From Symbiodinium microadriaticum (Eukaryota; Sar; Dinophyceae; Suessiales; Symbiodiniaceae), in assembly GCA_001939145.1 (NCBI GenBank), contig LSRX01000428.1, positions 334,288 through 398,287 of the forward strand: DNA of 64,000 nucleotides, given 5' to 3'. Under the pieces are notes generated by a model, which worked only from the letters and a program-made list of their open reading frames with translations, made no database searches and was not told the DNA's origin. The first letter of the stretch is position 1; every line of letters begins with the position of its first letter. The position numbers and the translations under genes were made by a program. This document shows, piece by piece, positions 1 to 10,868 of this stretch.

Positions 1-471
1 TGCTAAATCCTTCGCCAACTTGTCCGGCACGTTGGCCCTGGCCAAAAAATCCTTGCGAGACCATTCATGCTGCCGTTTCTGACGAATGCCCGATTTTTGC
101 CCACCCGCAGCAATGCTGAGCCTGCCCGCGCTCGTAGGACCCCAGCCTTATACGAGGGTACTCTCATGGGGAGTGGCTTCTAGTGGGATGTCCCCAGTTG
201 CAGACTACAGCTCCCGGTGCATGGAAAGGCTTTTCCTTGACACGTGCGTGGCTGATCTCTTGACTTCTTGCGTCAAACAACGTGCGTGTCTAAGCACAGT
301 TCAGAACGGACAGTGGGCTAAGGGCGGCCGGCGGGATGAAATCAGGGCCCGCCAAAACCCTACTTTCAGCACAGCTCTTAGAGTTGAGACTGCTAAGCAA
401 CATAGCTCAACGATCAATTCTACGACAACTTGCTGTACAATCTGTGCGAACCCTTCACCTCGGCTCTTGCA
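1..471. other. No gene recognised at window start
   Basis: The only open frame here, on the + strand from about 86, has no domain-like or compositional sign of being coding. The block lies downstream of the exon that ends at 472, so it may be intron or the 3' end of that gene. Confidence 0.3.
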
Positions 472-1426
472 TTATCCTGTAGCAGGTGCAAGTTCTTCGC
501 GAATGAACATCGTCCAACTTCCGACTGGTAATGCGGCAGACTTCACTTTCAGGTAAAGGTCAGAGACCAGAGTCTTTCTTGCTTTTGCCTGGTCTGCTGC
601 ATTCATCTTTGCGGCAAGGCACTGCGAATAAAACCAGCGCCGCTGCTCATCTTCAGTCTTCAATGCGAGGTACTCGTTCACCTCTTGCATGTTGCCGACG
701 TCTGGGCCATCCCATGTGACAACTGTGTCGGCGTAGACGGTAGCCGTACCACACTCACTGTCCAGCTCACTAACGATGGTGGACGCAGGATTGTACTGGG
801 ACGGAGGAACTCTCCAGCTCAAGTTGTTACCACCGAGAGCCCCAATGCAAGCCTCGTTGACGATCAATTTCTTGGCAATCTTTTTCAGATATCTCTCCTG
901 CACCAGCTTGCAGCTTTCGAGCTTCAGATTCAGATGGCTCCATGATGCTTCATATTACAATCTACTTTGCCCAACAGGTTTAGGGACCGTATCCTTCTGG
1001 ACGATCAAGTGCTCGGCACGCTTGGAAAAAACGTACACGCCAGGGGCCAAAACACGGGCCGTTCCGTTCAATTGCTTCACCTTCGCCACCGATTTGGAAC
1101 AATTACTCAACAAAGGCAAAATCACAGTCAGTCCACTGAACGACGACTGTCATCCAAACGCATCCTGATTCACACTTCTTGGTATGTCTTGCTGCAAGCG
1201 AGTTGTGTCCGCGCCTGTTGAGCAGTTTCCTCCCCGATGAAGCTGACGTCTGGCGTGGTCCAGCGCAATGCCGTTTCAATGTGGTGCCTGAACGGTCGGA
1301 TCCATCAAAACTTTGTAACACTTGGCCACTTGGCCTAGCACCGTTTCTAAAGTCAGATTGTTCCGTGATCCTGACCTCAGCTGCTTCAGATGACGCATTG
1401 CGTTCGGCTCGAGGCACTCCAGAATC
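472..1426 (-). CDS. Unrecognised protein, two exons (partial gene model)
   Basis: Two protein-like stretches on the - strand join cleanly. Exon a (1426-1288) follows an AG|G acceptor and encodes 46 codons, with ILECLEPNAMRHLKQLR near its start, and ends in phase 0 at a GC donor (CAG|GCACC). Exon b begins in phase 0 at AG|GAG at 897 and stays open to a stop at 472, about 141 codons. It is rich in charged residues with a plausible amphipathic pattern (EQRRWFYSQCLAAKMNAADQ). The intron would be 390 nt, GC-AG. I recognise no domain. The true start lies upstream on this strand and was not found, and the stop at 472 may instead be readthrough past a donor. The splice logic matches the well-supported genes in this window. 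Confidence 0.5.
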
Positions 1427-3449
1427 CTGCCGCCAAGCCGCCATTGACATGACTGACACAACCATCTGTCCGCTGCCAACTTCTATGGATTATTCAACAG
1501 AGCTTCAGTTGCCCCTTCCTCTCTCCATGTCTGTCATCCACGACACACGGCAGGAGACCGACCCCCTCAAAAAGCGCGATGGCTGTCGTTGGTGTCATCC
1601 CATCCCCAACTATAAGGGCTTCTTCGAGGCATCCTGGGTGTCTCCCTTTGCCCTGCCCCCTGCACTCTGTCACTGCGCGTTTGCAGAGTCTCTGTAGTCT
1701 GCCGTGTGCCGTGCTCTGAAATCACTGTCTTCTCGAACTAACTGCCGAACCCCGTGTCAAGTTGGTTCCATTTTTCGGCGCATGATCACCACAACCATCT
1801 ACAGCGATCTGCACATAGGTGCCAAGAGTGCTCCCTCAAAGCTAAGCAGAACAGAATTTTTGTGTTGGTGATTCTTCCCAGGCGTGCTCACGTCCTTCCT
1901 TCCTGTTCCTCATACTGGACTCAACTGCTCGACTTGCACATGTCATCCTCTTCGTTTTTCCTTCATTCTTACCGGCAAGTTCAAGACCCAAGGCGTTCAA
2001 CCAGACCCCGTGTGTGACATGCGCTGGAGCTTGTGCTCGGCGCTATGTATGCAACTTCGGGCAAGTCTCTCCGACTTGGTGCGAGTACAAGTCAGATGGA
2101 TTCCCTGACGACACAATGCCTGTCGGTAATTTGTCCTGTCCACCTTCCATCGTGGAGCTGTCTCTTCACAAGCGGTCTGCCGGCTTTATCTTGCCAGGCT
2201 CGAGCGCTCTCCCCCACTCTCTCTCTCTTACCAGGCAACAAGGGAACCCCCTCACCCGCACCCTGGCTTATCTGACAAAGGAGTCTCTCAATCCATCTCT
2301 CAGGCATGGAGCAATTCAAGCCCCACCGATCTCACTATCTTTCCCTCGGTGTCCAAGGGTTGGCACTCCTGCTCTCCAGGGCGGCCATCACAGTCTCGAG
2401 CTTCGCATCCAGGTCTGCCATGCTCTTGCGAGGTACAGCTTTGGTACACCTTAGTTGGCTTTTGTTGGCTTCCTAGCTAGATTCTAGATACTGTGGCGAG
2501 ATGGCATTCAGCCGCCCACTCTTGCGGATGCGAAGACGGAGATGTCTGCACACTGGAGCCGGTCTCAGAGGCCTCAATTGGCGAGCGAAACTGCGCACTG
2601 CAATGGACCAAAAAGCCGAATCTTTCAGAGGTGGCCTTGCTGAAGCCTTTGCTGCCTGCCACCTCCCATTCGGTCTCACGAGGCAGGATCCTGTGTGTTG
2701 TTACTCACAGTCGCCATCTGCAAAAGTAATGCAACTGGTGCTTGCTCTGCCCATTTGGTTTTCAGTCCTTGGCGACCGTCTTGGGCTGGAGAAAGTTGCC
2801 GACTTCGCCCGTAGCCGTGAAACCGCAGCAGTTTCGCTTTGCGAGAGCCTTCGCAAGTAGAACTCCTTCAGCCGACTGATGCTACCTCAGTGGAATCCAG
2901 GCATCACATGAACGGGCAAAAATCCAACACCTCGCCTAGAACTGCACACCTGTGAAGCTTAGATGCTCTTCCTCTCCAAGTCAAGTTGAACTTCAAGCGA
3001 TGTGTCGGACTGTGACGGGATGTGGAGCTCAGACATCGAGGCACTGCTGGAGATCGGCGAATTCATGGCCGAATGCTACTTGCAGCACACTTGGGCCGTT
3101 CTGCAGCTGGAGGCACAAGCTCGCACCACCCTGATTTCAGAGGCTGCTGTGCCTAGCAGAACTGGGTTCGTGTTCACTTGCACAGCAGCTTTGCACCGGG
3201 CGCATCCATAAGTTCCACAGCGTTAAGCTTCAGGAGCAAGTCGTCCGTCAAGAAAGAATGGAGGACCTGTGGGACGGATTCGGTGTGGTTACATGTTCGA
3301 TCATGTGGTCAAACATCCAGAACTAGAATTGGCGCAGGCGTGGCTGCTGTCATAGACGCAATCGCATCATGTGAGGTAGATGCTGTACATACACGAGGTG
3401 TGCGAGCAGCCCTGCCAGTCGGCAGGCATGGGCATGCAACATCATGCAA
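1427..3449. other. Mostly non-coding; weak coding fragments
   Basis: Nothing firm is seen here. A - strand frame at 2662-2477 (contains SSHPQEWAAECHL) and a + strand frame at 3002-3211 have protein-like composition but no recognisable domain and no matching splice partners. They may be exons of the - strand gene around them or chance frames. Confidence 0.3.
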
Positions 3450-3496
<47 letters not shown>

Positions 3497-3510
3497 ACAG
3501 CAGCAGCAGC
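3450..3510. repeat. (AGC)n microsatellite
   Basis: About 20 AGC units with AAC and AGT interruptions. The poly-Ser (+) and poly-Leu/poly-Cys (-) frames it creates are by-products of the repeat and not evidence of a gene. Confidence 0.9.
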
Positions 3511-3598
3511 GTCGCTGCCAGCATGCTGCAGGTAAGAGTCCTGAAGACGACAAGAATAGCAGAAAAGCAGCGGCCTGGAAAAAACAACAAAGCTTCAG

Positions 3599-3860
3599 TT
3601 AGTCAACAGGTTTGAAAAAAGCGCCTGGTCCAGCGCCTTGCGGGATTCCAGCCTTGGGCTCGCGGCTCAGGAAGTCTGGCAGATTCCGCTCGCATGGCCT
3701 ACGATCGCGCAACCACGATGCCTTGGAATCCCAGGTCCTAGGTACTTTCAATCCATTGGGGCGAGCGCGCAGCAAACGCCTCGTCGGCAACGCGGCCCAG
3801 CTCCACAAACAATGCAAGGACGCGAATCCGCTGCACCTCAGCATTGCATCTGACAAGTTG
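3599..3860 (-). CDS. Coding-like exon region, reading frame uncertain
   Basis: Two - strand frames overlap here and both look protein-like. One, starting after an AG|G acceptor near 3855, reads VQRIRVLALFVELGRVADEA and then a stop. The other, open to 3599, contains SGFASLHCLWSWAALPTR and DRRPCERNLPDFLSREPK. The second is in phase with the GTATGT donor of the exon ending at 3960. A real exon is likely, but which frame is used, or whether an unseen intron switches between them, cannot be settled by eye. Confidence 0.35.
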
Positions 3861-3959
3861 TCTGCCAGGCCCTTGAAATCTCAGGGCCCAGTCATCCGAC
3901 AGCTCAGGCAGCCGTGACTGGAAGGACTCCTCAGTGGAGATCGCTTACATGGCACATAC

Positions 3960-4377
3960 CTGTGGGCACACCCTTCATGCGGCTGAAGAGCCAGTAGGCT
4001 GGAACCTGCAAACCCACCACCGATGACAGCCTCGCTCGGACTTGCCATGATGCTGACACACGCCATCAATGCGTTGATCACAGCTTCGGCCGGTACTTTC
4101 CGCCCGGCAGGAAACTTCGCAGCTGCACAAACCTCAGCTGGTCACACATTGACAACGGCTTGCGAAACCCTTCTGGTAGGCCTGCGGCCTCCGCCCCCAA
4201 CTCAAAACGAGACATACAAGGTCTGGGTGCGCCCGCTGCTCGTGCAGCAGCTTCTGCTACGCCAGTATCCTCATCCAGAAGCAACGGCTCACCTGCTTCC
4301 AGCGCGTCGGAAGAGTTCGACCCCTGCTGCCTAGCCTGCTGATCCAGCAGCCTAATTGCAACCTTCTGCCGTTTCAT
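3960..4377 (-). CDS. Unrecognised protein, two exons (partial)
   Basis: Exon A starts at an ATG at 4377, although the frame is open further upstream, and runs 63 codons (KVAIRLLDQQARQQGSNSSD, an Ala-rich stretch, SRFELGAE) to a GC donor (GAG|GCCGCA) at 4189. Exon B starts in phase 0 at AG|GTT at 4132 and reads through KFPAGRKVPAEAVINALMAC to a strong GTATGT donor at 3960. The intron is 56 nt, GC-AG, like the short introns of the kinase gene. Without splicing the frames do not join. A short VIGGGFAGSS segment resembles a dinucleotide-binding loop, but there is no other Rossmann signature, so no function is assigned. The gene probably continues into 3599-3860. Confidence 0.5.
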
Positions 4378-4971
4378 TCTTGGTGCGTTTTTTCCACGCA
4401 ACGCGCAGAGCACACTGTAGGCGGAGATTCATTCGATCACCGGAGCCAACGTCACGGAGGCTCAGGAATCCCAAGGGTTGGGACAAAGAGCTTAGGCGGT
4501 TTATGGAGTAAATATATGCAAGATTATGCAAGATTACGCAATTTCTCAGGGCCTATAGGACTTCTTTTAACCATGGATTCAAGGTCGGCTCACTGGACCT
4601 TATTGCCTAACGGAGACTTTCTGCTTCGGGCACACCGCAAGCTTTGCGGAAGTGAAGCTGGAAGTGACAAGCCCGGCCCAACAAACCCTCGGGGCTTCTC
4701 TCGGGTAGGCTGGACCGTTGCACATCTGAAGACTTGAAAACGGCGACTGCTGCTGGGTAACAGCTCAACAGCACGACTAGCGCTGGATAAACTACCCCAT
4801 GCACCCTGATAACTCAACATTATGAGCTGAAAGTTGCAGCGCCAACAAGTTGAAAATCGCCTCTGCCTGCGAGAGAACCGCAACTATTCTGTAATCAGCA
4901 TCAAAGTAGTATGACAGTTTTATCTCTTTGCTAATGTACATTATGCTGTAGTACCACTGCAACTTAACACA

Positions 4972-6858
4972 TTACACCTCAAATGAGGCATTCTTGATGG
5001 CTTGACTGGCCACCCTCTGGCAGCCTTCTAGCTGCCCATCAAAGGCTTCAGTCAAAAAGTCTGGCACAGCCTGGCCTTTGGCGAAGTCAGCCGCTGTCCA
5101 GTTGCGCGAGTTGCGCGAACCTAGCTTGGCGCCAGCTGCCACCAGGGCGGCAGCAGCTTCATACTGTCCCGACATGACAGCAGCCATCAGCGCAGTCTGA
5201 CCATTAAGGTGATATGCCCATCTTGTCACGAAGGTCGGCTTGCTGTAACGGTGCTGGATGGACTTTGCGCTGAAAAGGACATGTGCGGCGGCGTTGCTGG
5301 ACATCGTCGCAAGTACATTCGGATCGGTTCGCAACTCCAGGAGCCTCTGAACCATTTCTGCGCTGCCTCCACGAACTCCCGTAGCAGCCAGAAGGGCTTT
5401 TGACAGGTCTTCCTTGCGCAGATCCGGTCCAACTTGAACAACAAGCTCCTCCAGTGCTGCAAGCGAACCGAACATGCCCGCAATGTCAAAGGAGTTCATG
5501 CCAACCACATTCCTTTTGAAGAGACTGCCACCAGCTTGGCAAATAATTCGGACCGCCTCCGGATCGTTTGCCATAGCTGCCACAGTAACGTCCGGATAGA
5601 AGTTGGAATCGAGATTAGCTCTGGCAGAGAGCAAGAAGCGCATCGCCGAGTGGTGCTTGAAAAGGATACAAATCTGTAGCGGCTGAGCTCCGATAGGCAA
5701 TCCCGACTGCGGCTGGTCCTTGCGGGTCCAGCGGTTGATGTTGGCCTTCTGCTTGAGCAAGCCCTTCAGCACCGCAGTGTTCCCAAGAAGCGCGGCATAG
5801 TGCACCGGCGCCCAGCCGGACCTGTCAAATTCATTGACCGTCGCAAAGCCGTTCTGGTAGAGGAACTGGTGTGCCATCTGCGTTGCTTTGTCTGCTCCTG
5901 TGGTCTCATCTGGCTCAAAACCAGGAACTAAGTCCCTTATCGGACTTGCAGGCAAACCTCTCAGGTAAAAGCCCTGCATGTTCAGAAGCACGCGGTAGGA
6001 TTCGAGATCCTGCGCCTGCAGCAAAAATCTCAGCTTGCGCAGCAGCGCGTTCTGAAGAACCACAGCGAGCTTCTCGCGATCCTCTGCCTTTGTGTATTGG
6101 CCTTCACCTGCAGAACCTCCCACTCCACTCAAAATGGACGATACGAGTTCCACCGATGTGCTGCTCTTTATCATGACCCAGGACTGATCCTTTGAGAGCT
6201 CTCGCAAGACTCTTTCGACGCGGCACCACCCGCGCTCAGACCAAGTGAATGATGTGAACACTTTTTCAAGTGAAAGGCTCTCGATCACAGGGCAAAGGGC
6301 GAAGAAGAATCGGCACCTTGCAACGTACGCCGGGATGCTGCCGATGGCCCGGGACAATTGGCTGCCCTCTTGGCGATCAAAGGTGTTCAATGAGATGCAG
6401 CTTTCCAACTGCGGGCACGAGAAGTAATCGTACCAAATGAACAGTGGCGCCGCTTTGAGATCAGCCGTTTGCAGAGGTCTCGTCCTTGGCACATGAACCT
6501 CCGTGAATGCATCCACGGGAATATGGTGCAGATTCGAAAGCATGTGCATCAGGGCATCCTGCAAAACGCGCAGCTGCTTGCTCTCTGGGTCCGGGTGCTT
6601 ACTGCCAACCCATTGATGCGAGACAAAGATGGCATTGCCCATGGACGCGTCAAACTCCACTAACACGCCGGCTGCTTTGAGGTCTTCGTGTGTCTCCACT
6701 TCTGTCATCTGGAGCAAAACCTCTGCAGGCACGGTGTACATGGGAAAGAGGAAGGGTGCAAACTCGACATCCACAGCTCCTTCGTCCGTTCGGTCCTTCA
6801 AGGATCTGGCAAATTTCGCCAATGCACTTTCAGGTCTTCCCGAGCGCCCGCAAGCCAT
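4972..6858 (-). CDS. SHQW-domain / ankyrin-repeat protein, 628 aa, intronless
   Basis: An uninterrupted 628-codon frame from ATG (6858) to stop (4972). Residues ~30-235 form one domain marked by FVSHQW (78-83), HPDP (88-91), IWYDYFSCPQ (141-150), SIPAYV (174-179) and RGWCRVER (209-216). This order (SHxW, acidic plus S-PQ, Gly-Trp-Cys plus basic/Glu) recalls TIR/HET-like effector folds in layout, but that is my inference. Residues ~347-595 carry degenerate ankyrin repeats: GWAPVHYAALLGN (348-360), PLQICILFKHHSAMRFLLSA (393-412), VRIICQAGGSLF (436-447), and the best one, NGQTALMAAVMSGQYEAAAA (552-571). No signal peptide or membrane segment is evident. Ankyrin repeats suggest protein binding; no enzymatic role can be shown. 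The lack of introns contrasts with the kinase gene. An upstream ATG in another frame overlaps the start (see 6830-6922). Confidence 0.9.
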   Translation of the reverse strand: MACGRSGRPESALAKFARSLKDRTDEGAVDVEFAPFLFPMYTVPAEVLLQMTEVETHEDLKAAGVLVEFDASMGNAIFVSHQWVGSKHPDPESKQLRVLQDALMHMLSNLHHIPVDAFTEVHVPRTRPLQTADLKAAPLFIWYDYFSCPQLESCISLNTFDRQEGSQLSRAIGSIPAYVARCRFFFALCPVIESLSLEKVFTSFTWSERGWCRVERVLRELSKDQSWVMIKSSTSVELVSSILSGVGGSAGEGQYTKAEDREKLAVVLQNALLRKLRFLLQAQDLESYRVLLNMQGFYLRGLPASPIRDLVPGFEPDETTGADKATQMAHQFLYQNGFATVNEFDRSGWAPVHYAALLGNTAVLKGLLKQKANINRWTRKDQPQSGLPIGAQPLQICILFKHHSAMRFLLSARANLDSNFYPDVTVAAMANDPEAVRIICQAGGSLFKRNVVGMNSFDIAGMFGSLAALEELVVQVGPDLRKEDLSKALLAATGVRGGSAEMVQRLLELRTDPNVLATMSSNAAAHVLFSAKSIQHRYSKPTFVTRWAYHLNGQTALMAAVMSGQYEAAAALVAAGAKLGSRNSRNWTAADFAKGQAVPDFLTEAFDGQLEGCQRVASQAIKNASFEV

Positions 6859-6922
6859 GGCTTTGGAACTTAAGAGAATTTAGGTCGGATTGTTGCTTGA
6901 TGTCGTATTGCTGTTGATTCAT
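6830..6922 (-). other. Overlapping upstream ORF (30 codons) or alternative N-terminus
   Basis: An ATG at 6922 opens a 30-codon frame (starts MNQQQYDIKQQ) that runs across the start codon of the 628-aa gene in a different frame and stops at 6830. It could be a regulatory uORF, or mark a small intron or sequencing frameshift that would join this Gln-rich N-terminus to the main frame. Confidence 0.35.
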
Positions 6923-7277
6923 GGTCTTGGCATAGTGGTGCAGGGTTTTCGTTCAGGTTTTGCGGCAAGGTGAGGAAGTGGACGATGTAGAGCTCGTCGC
7001 AAAATTATGTGCAAAATTATGTCCGGGGAAAAGCATCAGACCAGTATCAAACCCGGACACGACAGCCACCTGTTGCAGAGCAGCTGAGGCGACAGCACAG
7101 ATTCAGCATATTTACCTCCAGTAGTCTTTCCAGCGTTGCCTGCCGAGGCCCATGACTGCATTGGGTGCAACCAAAGCCCTCTGCGAACCTGAACGCGCTG
7201 AGGCAACGGCTTCCCCGTGAGTGGCAAGCCGACACACCAACTTCGCCACCATGGAGCGTAACTGAATTGACTATGAT

Positions 7278-7930
7278 GCTGTTAATGATCGTGCAGCTAT
7301 GCACACGCAGACGGCCCATTGTCGACTGAGTCTGCAGCACGAGGATCTGCCGCAGTTGCTCCCTCGGCTCACATTCCGGCAGTGTTGGAAGGTTGATCTT
7401 ACCGCCACCGGTCATCCCGAGAGCTGTCCCAAAAATCAAACCAAAGCATGACACGAGCAGCCTGACAGCATGCGTCGAAGCTAAATATGCCGAGCACATA
7501 ATAATGACAGACGCAAGTCTCCGACCTGTTGCAAGAATGCGTTGACGTCCGCTTCGAGAAACAGGGGTCGGACCTGATCGCAACATGACATAAATTTTCA
7601 ATAGTTTTCAAAAATCGAATGTACCTGACGATGCCGCCTCGTCAAACTCGGTAAGGCCTTCCAAAGCCAGTACCAGGGGCCTTGGGCCGATAATTCAACA
7701 TCTTGTTGCGCCGCGAAGCCGCAGGATCCGAGAGTGGCACTCCACATCATCTGACGTGGCCGATGCCAAGGCCTGCCAAGAGGTCTGCAATTTTTTTGTC
7801 ACCTACCTTGCAAGTAGTCATAACTACTGCGAAACCAATTGCCGAGCCTCGCAAATTTGTCGCACAGAGAAGCTGTCCAACAGGAGCCGTGCAGCCTGCC
7901 CCGACGCAGTGGCACAAATGCACTTGACAG
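7278..7930 (-). CDS. Unrecognised protein, five short exons (partial)
   Basis: Five consecutive - strand segments obey one splice logic and keep phase. Alpha (~7930-7807) ends VVMTTCK at a GTAGGT donor. Beta (7772-7710) contains ALASATSDDVECHSRILRLR and ends at a GC donor. Gamma (7573-7526) reads VRPLFLEADVNAFLQQ, GT donor. Delta (7461-7403) contains ARVMLWFDFWDSSRDD and ends at GTAAGA. Epsilon (from 7362) starts EQLRQILVLQTQS, with its end not fixed. Every acceptor is AG|G. The introns are about 34-136 nt; the shortest, between alpha and beta (7773-7806), is suspiciously small. I recognise no domain. It lies just upstream of the ankyrin gene on the same strand. The start and the 5' end of alpha were not found. 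Confidence 0.5.
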
Positions 7931-8028
7931 TGCTATCACTTATCAGTCTTCCAAACATTTCCTGTTGTCGTAATGACTCTACATACGCTCTCTTATGGTA
8001 TGGTTGGCCTAATGATGCGTAATGAATG

Positions 8029-8046
8029 TTTTTTTTTTTTTTTTTT
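8029..8046. repeat. Poly-T tract
   Basis: A run of 18 T. In - orientation it is a poly-A tract, but no retroelement body or target-site duplication could be matched to it. Confidence 0.8.
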
Positions 8047-8445
8047 AACGGGCCTCTTTCCGTGGCATGAGTCTGACGGGCCTGCCGCTCGTTTCAGCGG
8101 AGCCTCCTATACACTACAGGCATCTACAGGCCGCGTAGCGGCAGGCGGCTCGGCCCTGCATGTTCAAACACATTCGCACTACTGTTGCGTGCTGCACAAG
8201 TGGCAGCATCAACTCATCATGACACGCAGGGAACTCCGTATATGGTTTGAAGTGGGCGGCTTTGACTTCGTGTAGGCATCGCGCATCCACCCCTGCAGCA
8301 CTCTTCAACTGTTCTTATGGAAAGACTATGGAAAGCGATGCTATTTGTCGGATTTCGGTTTCGTGCGTTGTATTTCCTGAAGGCCAAACCGAAGCGTGAC
8401 TATTGACACTCAGAACAGACCTCAAACGTAGTGTAAACTTTACCC

Positions 8446-8748
8446 AAACCCTGGAAACCCTAAAACCTATGCCCAGCGTGCTAAACCGAAGTTTAAAGCC
8501 ACACTCACAAGCTTGATATGTAAGGCCTGCATGAGTTCCATAAATTTAACATCTAAAAATCTAAAACGTCACGCGTAAAACTTTCGAACATCCTGTGAAC
8601 CCTAGAAGCAAACAAAAATTAACAGCTTGATTCATAAACCCTGCACCTCAGAACACGTAAACTAGACCCCAAAATCCAAAGCTTGGTACGCGAGCCCTGA
8701 ACATCCCTGAACGGCAAACCCTGAACCATATAGAGCCCTAACGCCCCG
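8446..8748. repeat. Degenerate CCCTAAA-like telomeric DNA
   Basis: Repeated short variants of CCCTAAA/CCCTGAA (for example GGAAACCCTAAAACC, AACCCTAGAA, TAAACCCTGCA, GAGCCCTAACG) spread through about 300 bp. This reads as an old, mutated interstitial telomere-like patch rather than coding DNA. Confidence 0.45.
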
Positions 8749-9429
8749 ATGCTGACCGCGGCGCCGTGCCCCCAACGGAACCAAATGCTGCTTCTGCTGA
8801 CGAGGCTTTGGAGGCCATTGCCCATCGCGCTGCGCTGCCCCCGTCCGGCGCATTTTGGCGACGAGGTGGTTGCAGCCGAGGCAAGGGACGTGGTCCTGAC
8901 GCAGCCCCTGTGCCTCCCTCGGCGCCCGCACAGCCGAGGGAGTTGCGAACTGTGTGCGCCAAGGCCTCACATGCGGGCACCAACCCGCGCGCACGCCGAA
9001 CCCCCGACAAAGGAAGCCAGATCGCGGCGCGCCGCTGCTTTCGTCAACTCCGGCGAGCTCTCCGCTGCAGGGCGCGCGCTCGTCGCGGAACCATTCGCAC
9101 CCGGCACGACCACTGAACAGCCAGCGCCACCTCGGGCGGAACAAATGCGCCCCGCTGACACGAACCTCAATGTCCCGGTCGCCGATGCGAGACGCATCGG
9201 GGTCGTTTCCATGCAACTGCCTCGCATCGCGGTTCGCTCCCAGCTCGCCGTCGACGCCACCGTTGTTTCGCACTCATGCACACCGGCGATGCCCATTCCG
9301 GAGCTGAGCCAGGCCACGCCGTCGCCGCGGCCGTGTGCCGCAGCGACATCAGACCTATCCTACGTTGCGCTCAGCGCGCCGCAGCCGCTTTGTTGTCCTC
9401 CTTCTAAAGATCAATGTTGGGTTTTATAA
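8749..9429 (+). CDS. Doubtful 226-codon ORF in a GC-rich island
   Basis: A GC-rich block is open in several frames on both strands, including - strand frames of 203 and 116 codons. The + frame of 226 codons starts with ATG, is rich in Ala/Pro/Arg and has no recognisable domain. In GC-rich DNA long chance frames on both strands are expected, so this may be non-coding or coding in another frame. Confidence 0.2.
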   Translation: MLTAAPCPQRNQMLLLLTRLWRPLPIALRCPRPAHFGDEVVAAEARDVVLTQPLCLPRRPHSRGSCELCAPRPHMRAPTRAHAEPPTKEARSRRAAAFVNSGELSAAGRALVAEPFAPGTTTEQPAPPRAEQMRPADTNLNVPVADARRIGVVSMQLPRIAVRSQLAVDATVVSHSCTPAMPIPELSQATPSPRPCAAATSDLSYVALSAPQPLCCPPSKDQCWVL

Positions 9430-10138
9430 ATGCGTGATGGCCGTACAAGGCGGGGTGTCTAAAATTTTTGCGTCTAACATTGTAGCTGCGCCAAAAAGGG
9501 GTGTCTACAAAATCTACAAATTATCTTTCGTATGCATTTCTTCTTCTTCGAAAACGAGCATTTTTGTGTCGTGGACAAGTCCAAATTTCATGTGTGTAAA
9601 CATGTGTAAAACATGCTTGAAAAACACCTTGTCTAAACATGCTTGTTCGTGGCTAAGATAGCATGTAGGACCACTCGCTGCATCTTCCACCAATCAGAGC
9701 ACGCAAACTGTTTCGGCGTTGGTGGCTAGGCGGTTTTCTCGAATTCAGGTTTGTTGTACTGTGGGGTGAGCTCGTTCAGGAAGCAAAACTGCAAATTTGA
9801 ACAACTGCGGGACATAGTGTGGTGAACGAAACTTGTTCGAACCTTTCTTTCATTAGTCCACTATATATCTTAGACTTCAATCGGTTTTCTTTCCATCCGT
9901 TGGTTCGTTTGACAGTCCTGTCACTTTGCCGGCTCAGTCCTGAAAATAAAATGTTCTTGTCCACCAGCGCGACACTAGATCTACCATCTCCGCTCCATAT
10001 TTCTGGCAAAATGGGATTCACAATCACATAAAACACATAAACAAGCAAACACAGTTGGTTCCACCAGTTTCAAACAAAACGTCAAACAGAACAAGCAACC
10101 ACACAGACATGGTTTTAAATGCGCAAACCGACATAGTG
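9430..10138. other. No gene seen
   Basis: AT-richer DNA with only short open frames of low coding character and no recognisable repeat. Confidence 0.35.
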
Positions 10139-10290
10139 GTCTATGAAATGGCCCGGGCTCGCGGGCGACCTTTCCCGACGCAGGCATGGGATTACTATGA
10201 AATGGCCCGGGCTACATTGGCTGGATATCCCTCTGGATGCCAGCGGACGCCCAAGCAGCCCTATAAACTGGCCTGGGTAACCTGTAACGT
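10139..10290 (+). repeat. CTATGAAATGGCCCGGG-motif repeat copies
   Basis: Two close copies of CTATGAAATGGCCCGGGCT (at 10139 and 10196) and a diverged third (CTATAAACTGGCCTGGG, 10261). The segment CGCCCAAGCAGCCCTATAA has a diverged inverted relative at about 12890-12910. It belongs to the same repeat family as the inverted pair at 10869-11018 and 12556-12707. Confidence 0.5.
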
Positions 10291-10351
10291 TTCCGCAGGT
10301 TCGGCACGATTATAATTAGATGTCCCTCAAAGTCTAGATAGCACGAATGCT

Positions 10352-10416
<65 letters not shown>
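10352..10416. repeat. (CAG)n microsatellite
   Basis: About 21 CAG units with one CAA interruption. It gives a poly-Leu tail to a - strand open frame that has no other sign of being a gene. Confidence 0.9.
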
Positions 10417-10417
<1 letters not shown>

Positions 10418-10868
10418 CGAGCGGTAGAGTGTGTAGGATGGTGTACGTTTTTGGTGGCTAGGAGCCGGCGTCGTTGCAGGAGTCTCAACTGGTACCAGGA
10501 CTTGGGCAGAGAACGGAGTCGTGCATTAAACTGGGACTGATAGACAAGGAGACCTAGCAAACGAGTGATCGATTTCCTGTGAGATCTTAGATCTTGCGAG
10601 ACCGTGACCTGGAGCATGCCAATGGCCAGCGTGGCTCCCGGCTGGCAAAACGGATTCGTGACGCAGAAGCAGTTCGAGAGGCGAACAGGATGGCCTCTCC
10701 TCAGAGCTGCAGAGCCTTTTCTTTTATCCTGCCGGGGGCCGGCGCTGGGTGTCACACAGAGTGCTTTGCCGAAATTTCTGAGGGGCCGAATCTTTCAGTT
10801 TTGGTAGAAAAACGTAGTTAAACGGACTTCGGTTAGAAGCAATGGCATGCATGCGACGGAACTTCGCC

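Noticed and set aside
3960..4132. VIGGGFAGSS as an FAD/NAD-binding site
   Set aside because: There is no beta-alpha-beta context and no other flavoprotein motif, so it is probably coincidental.
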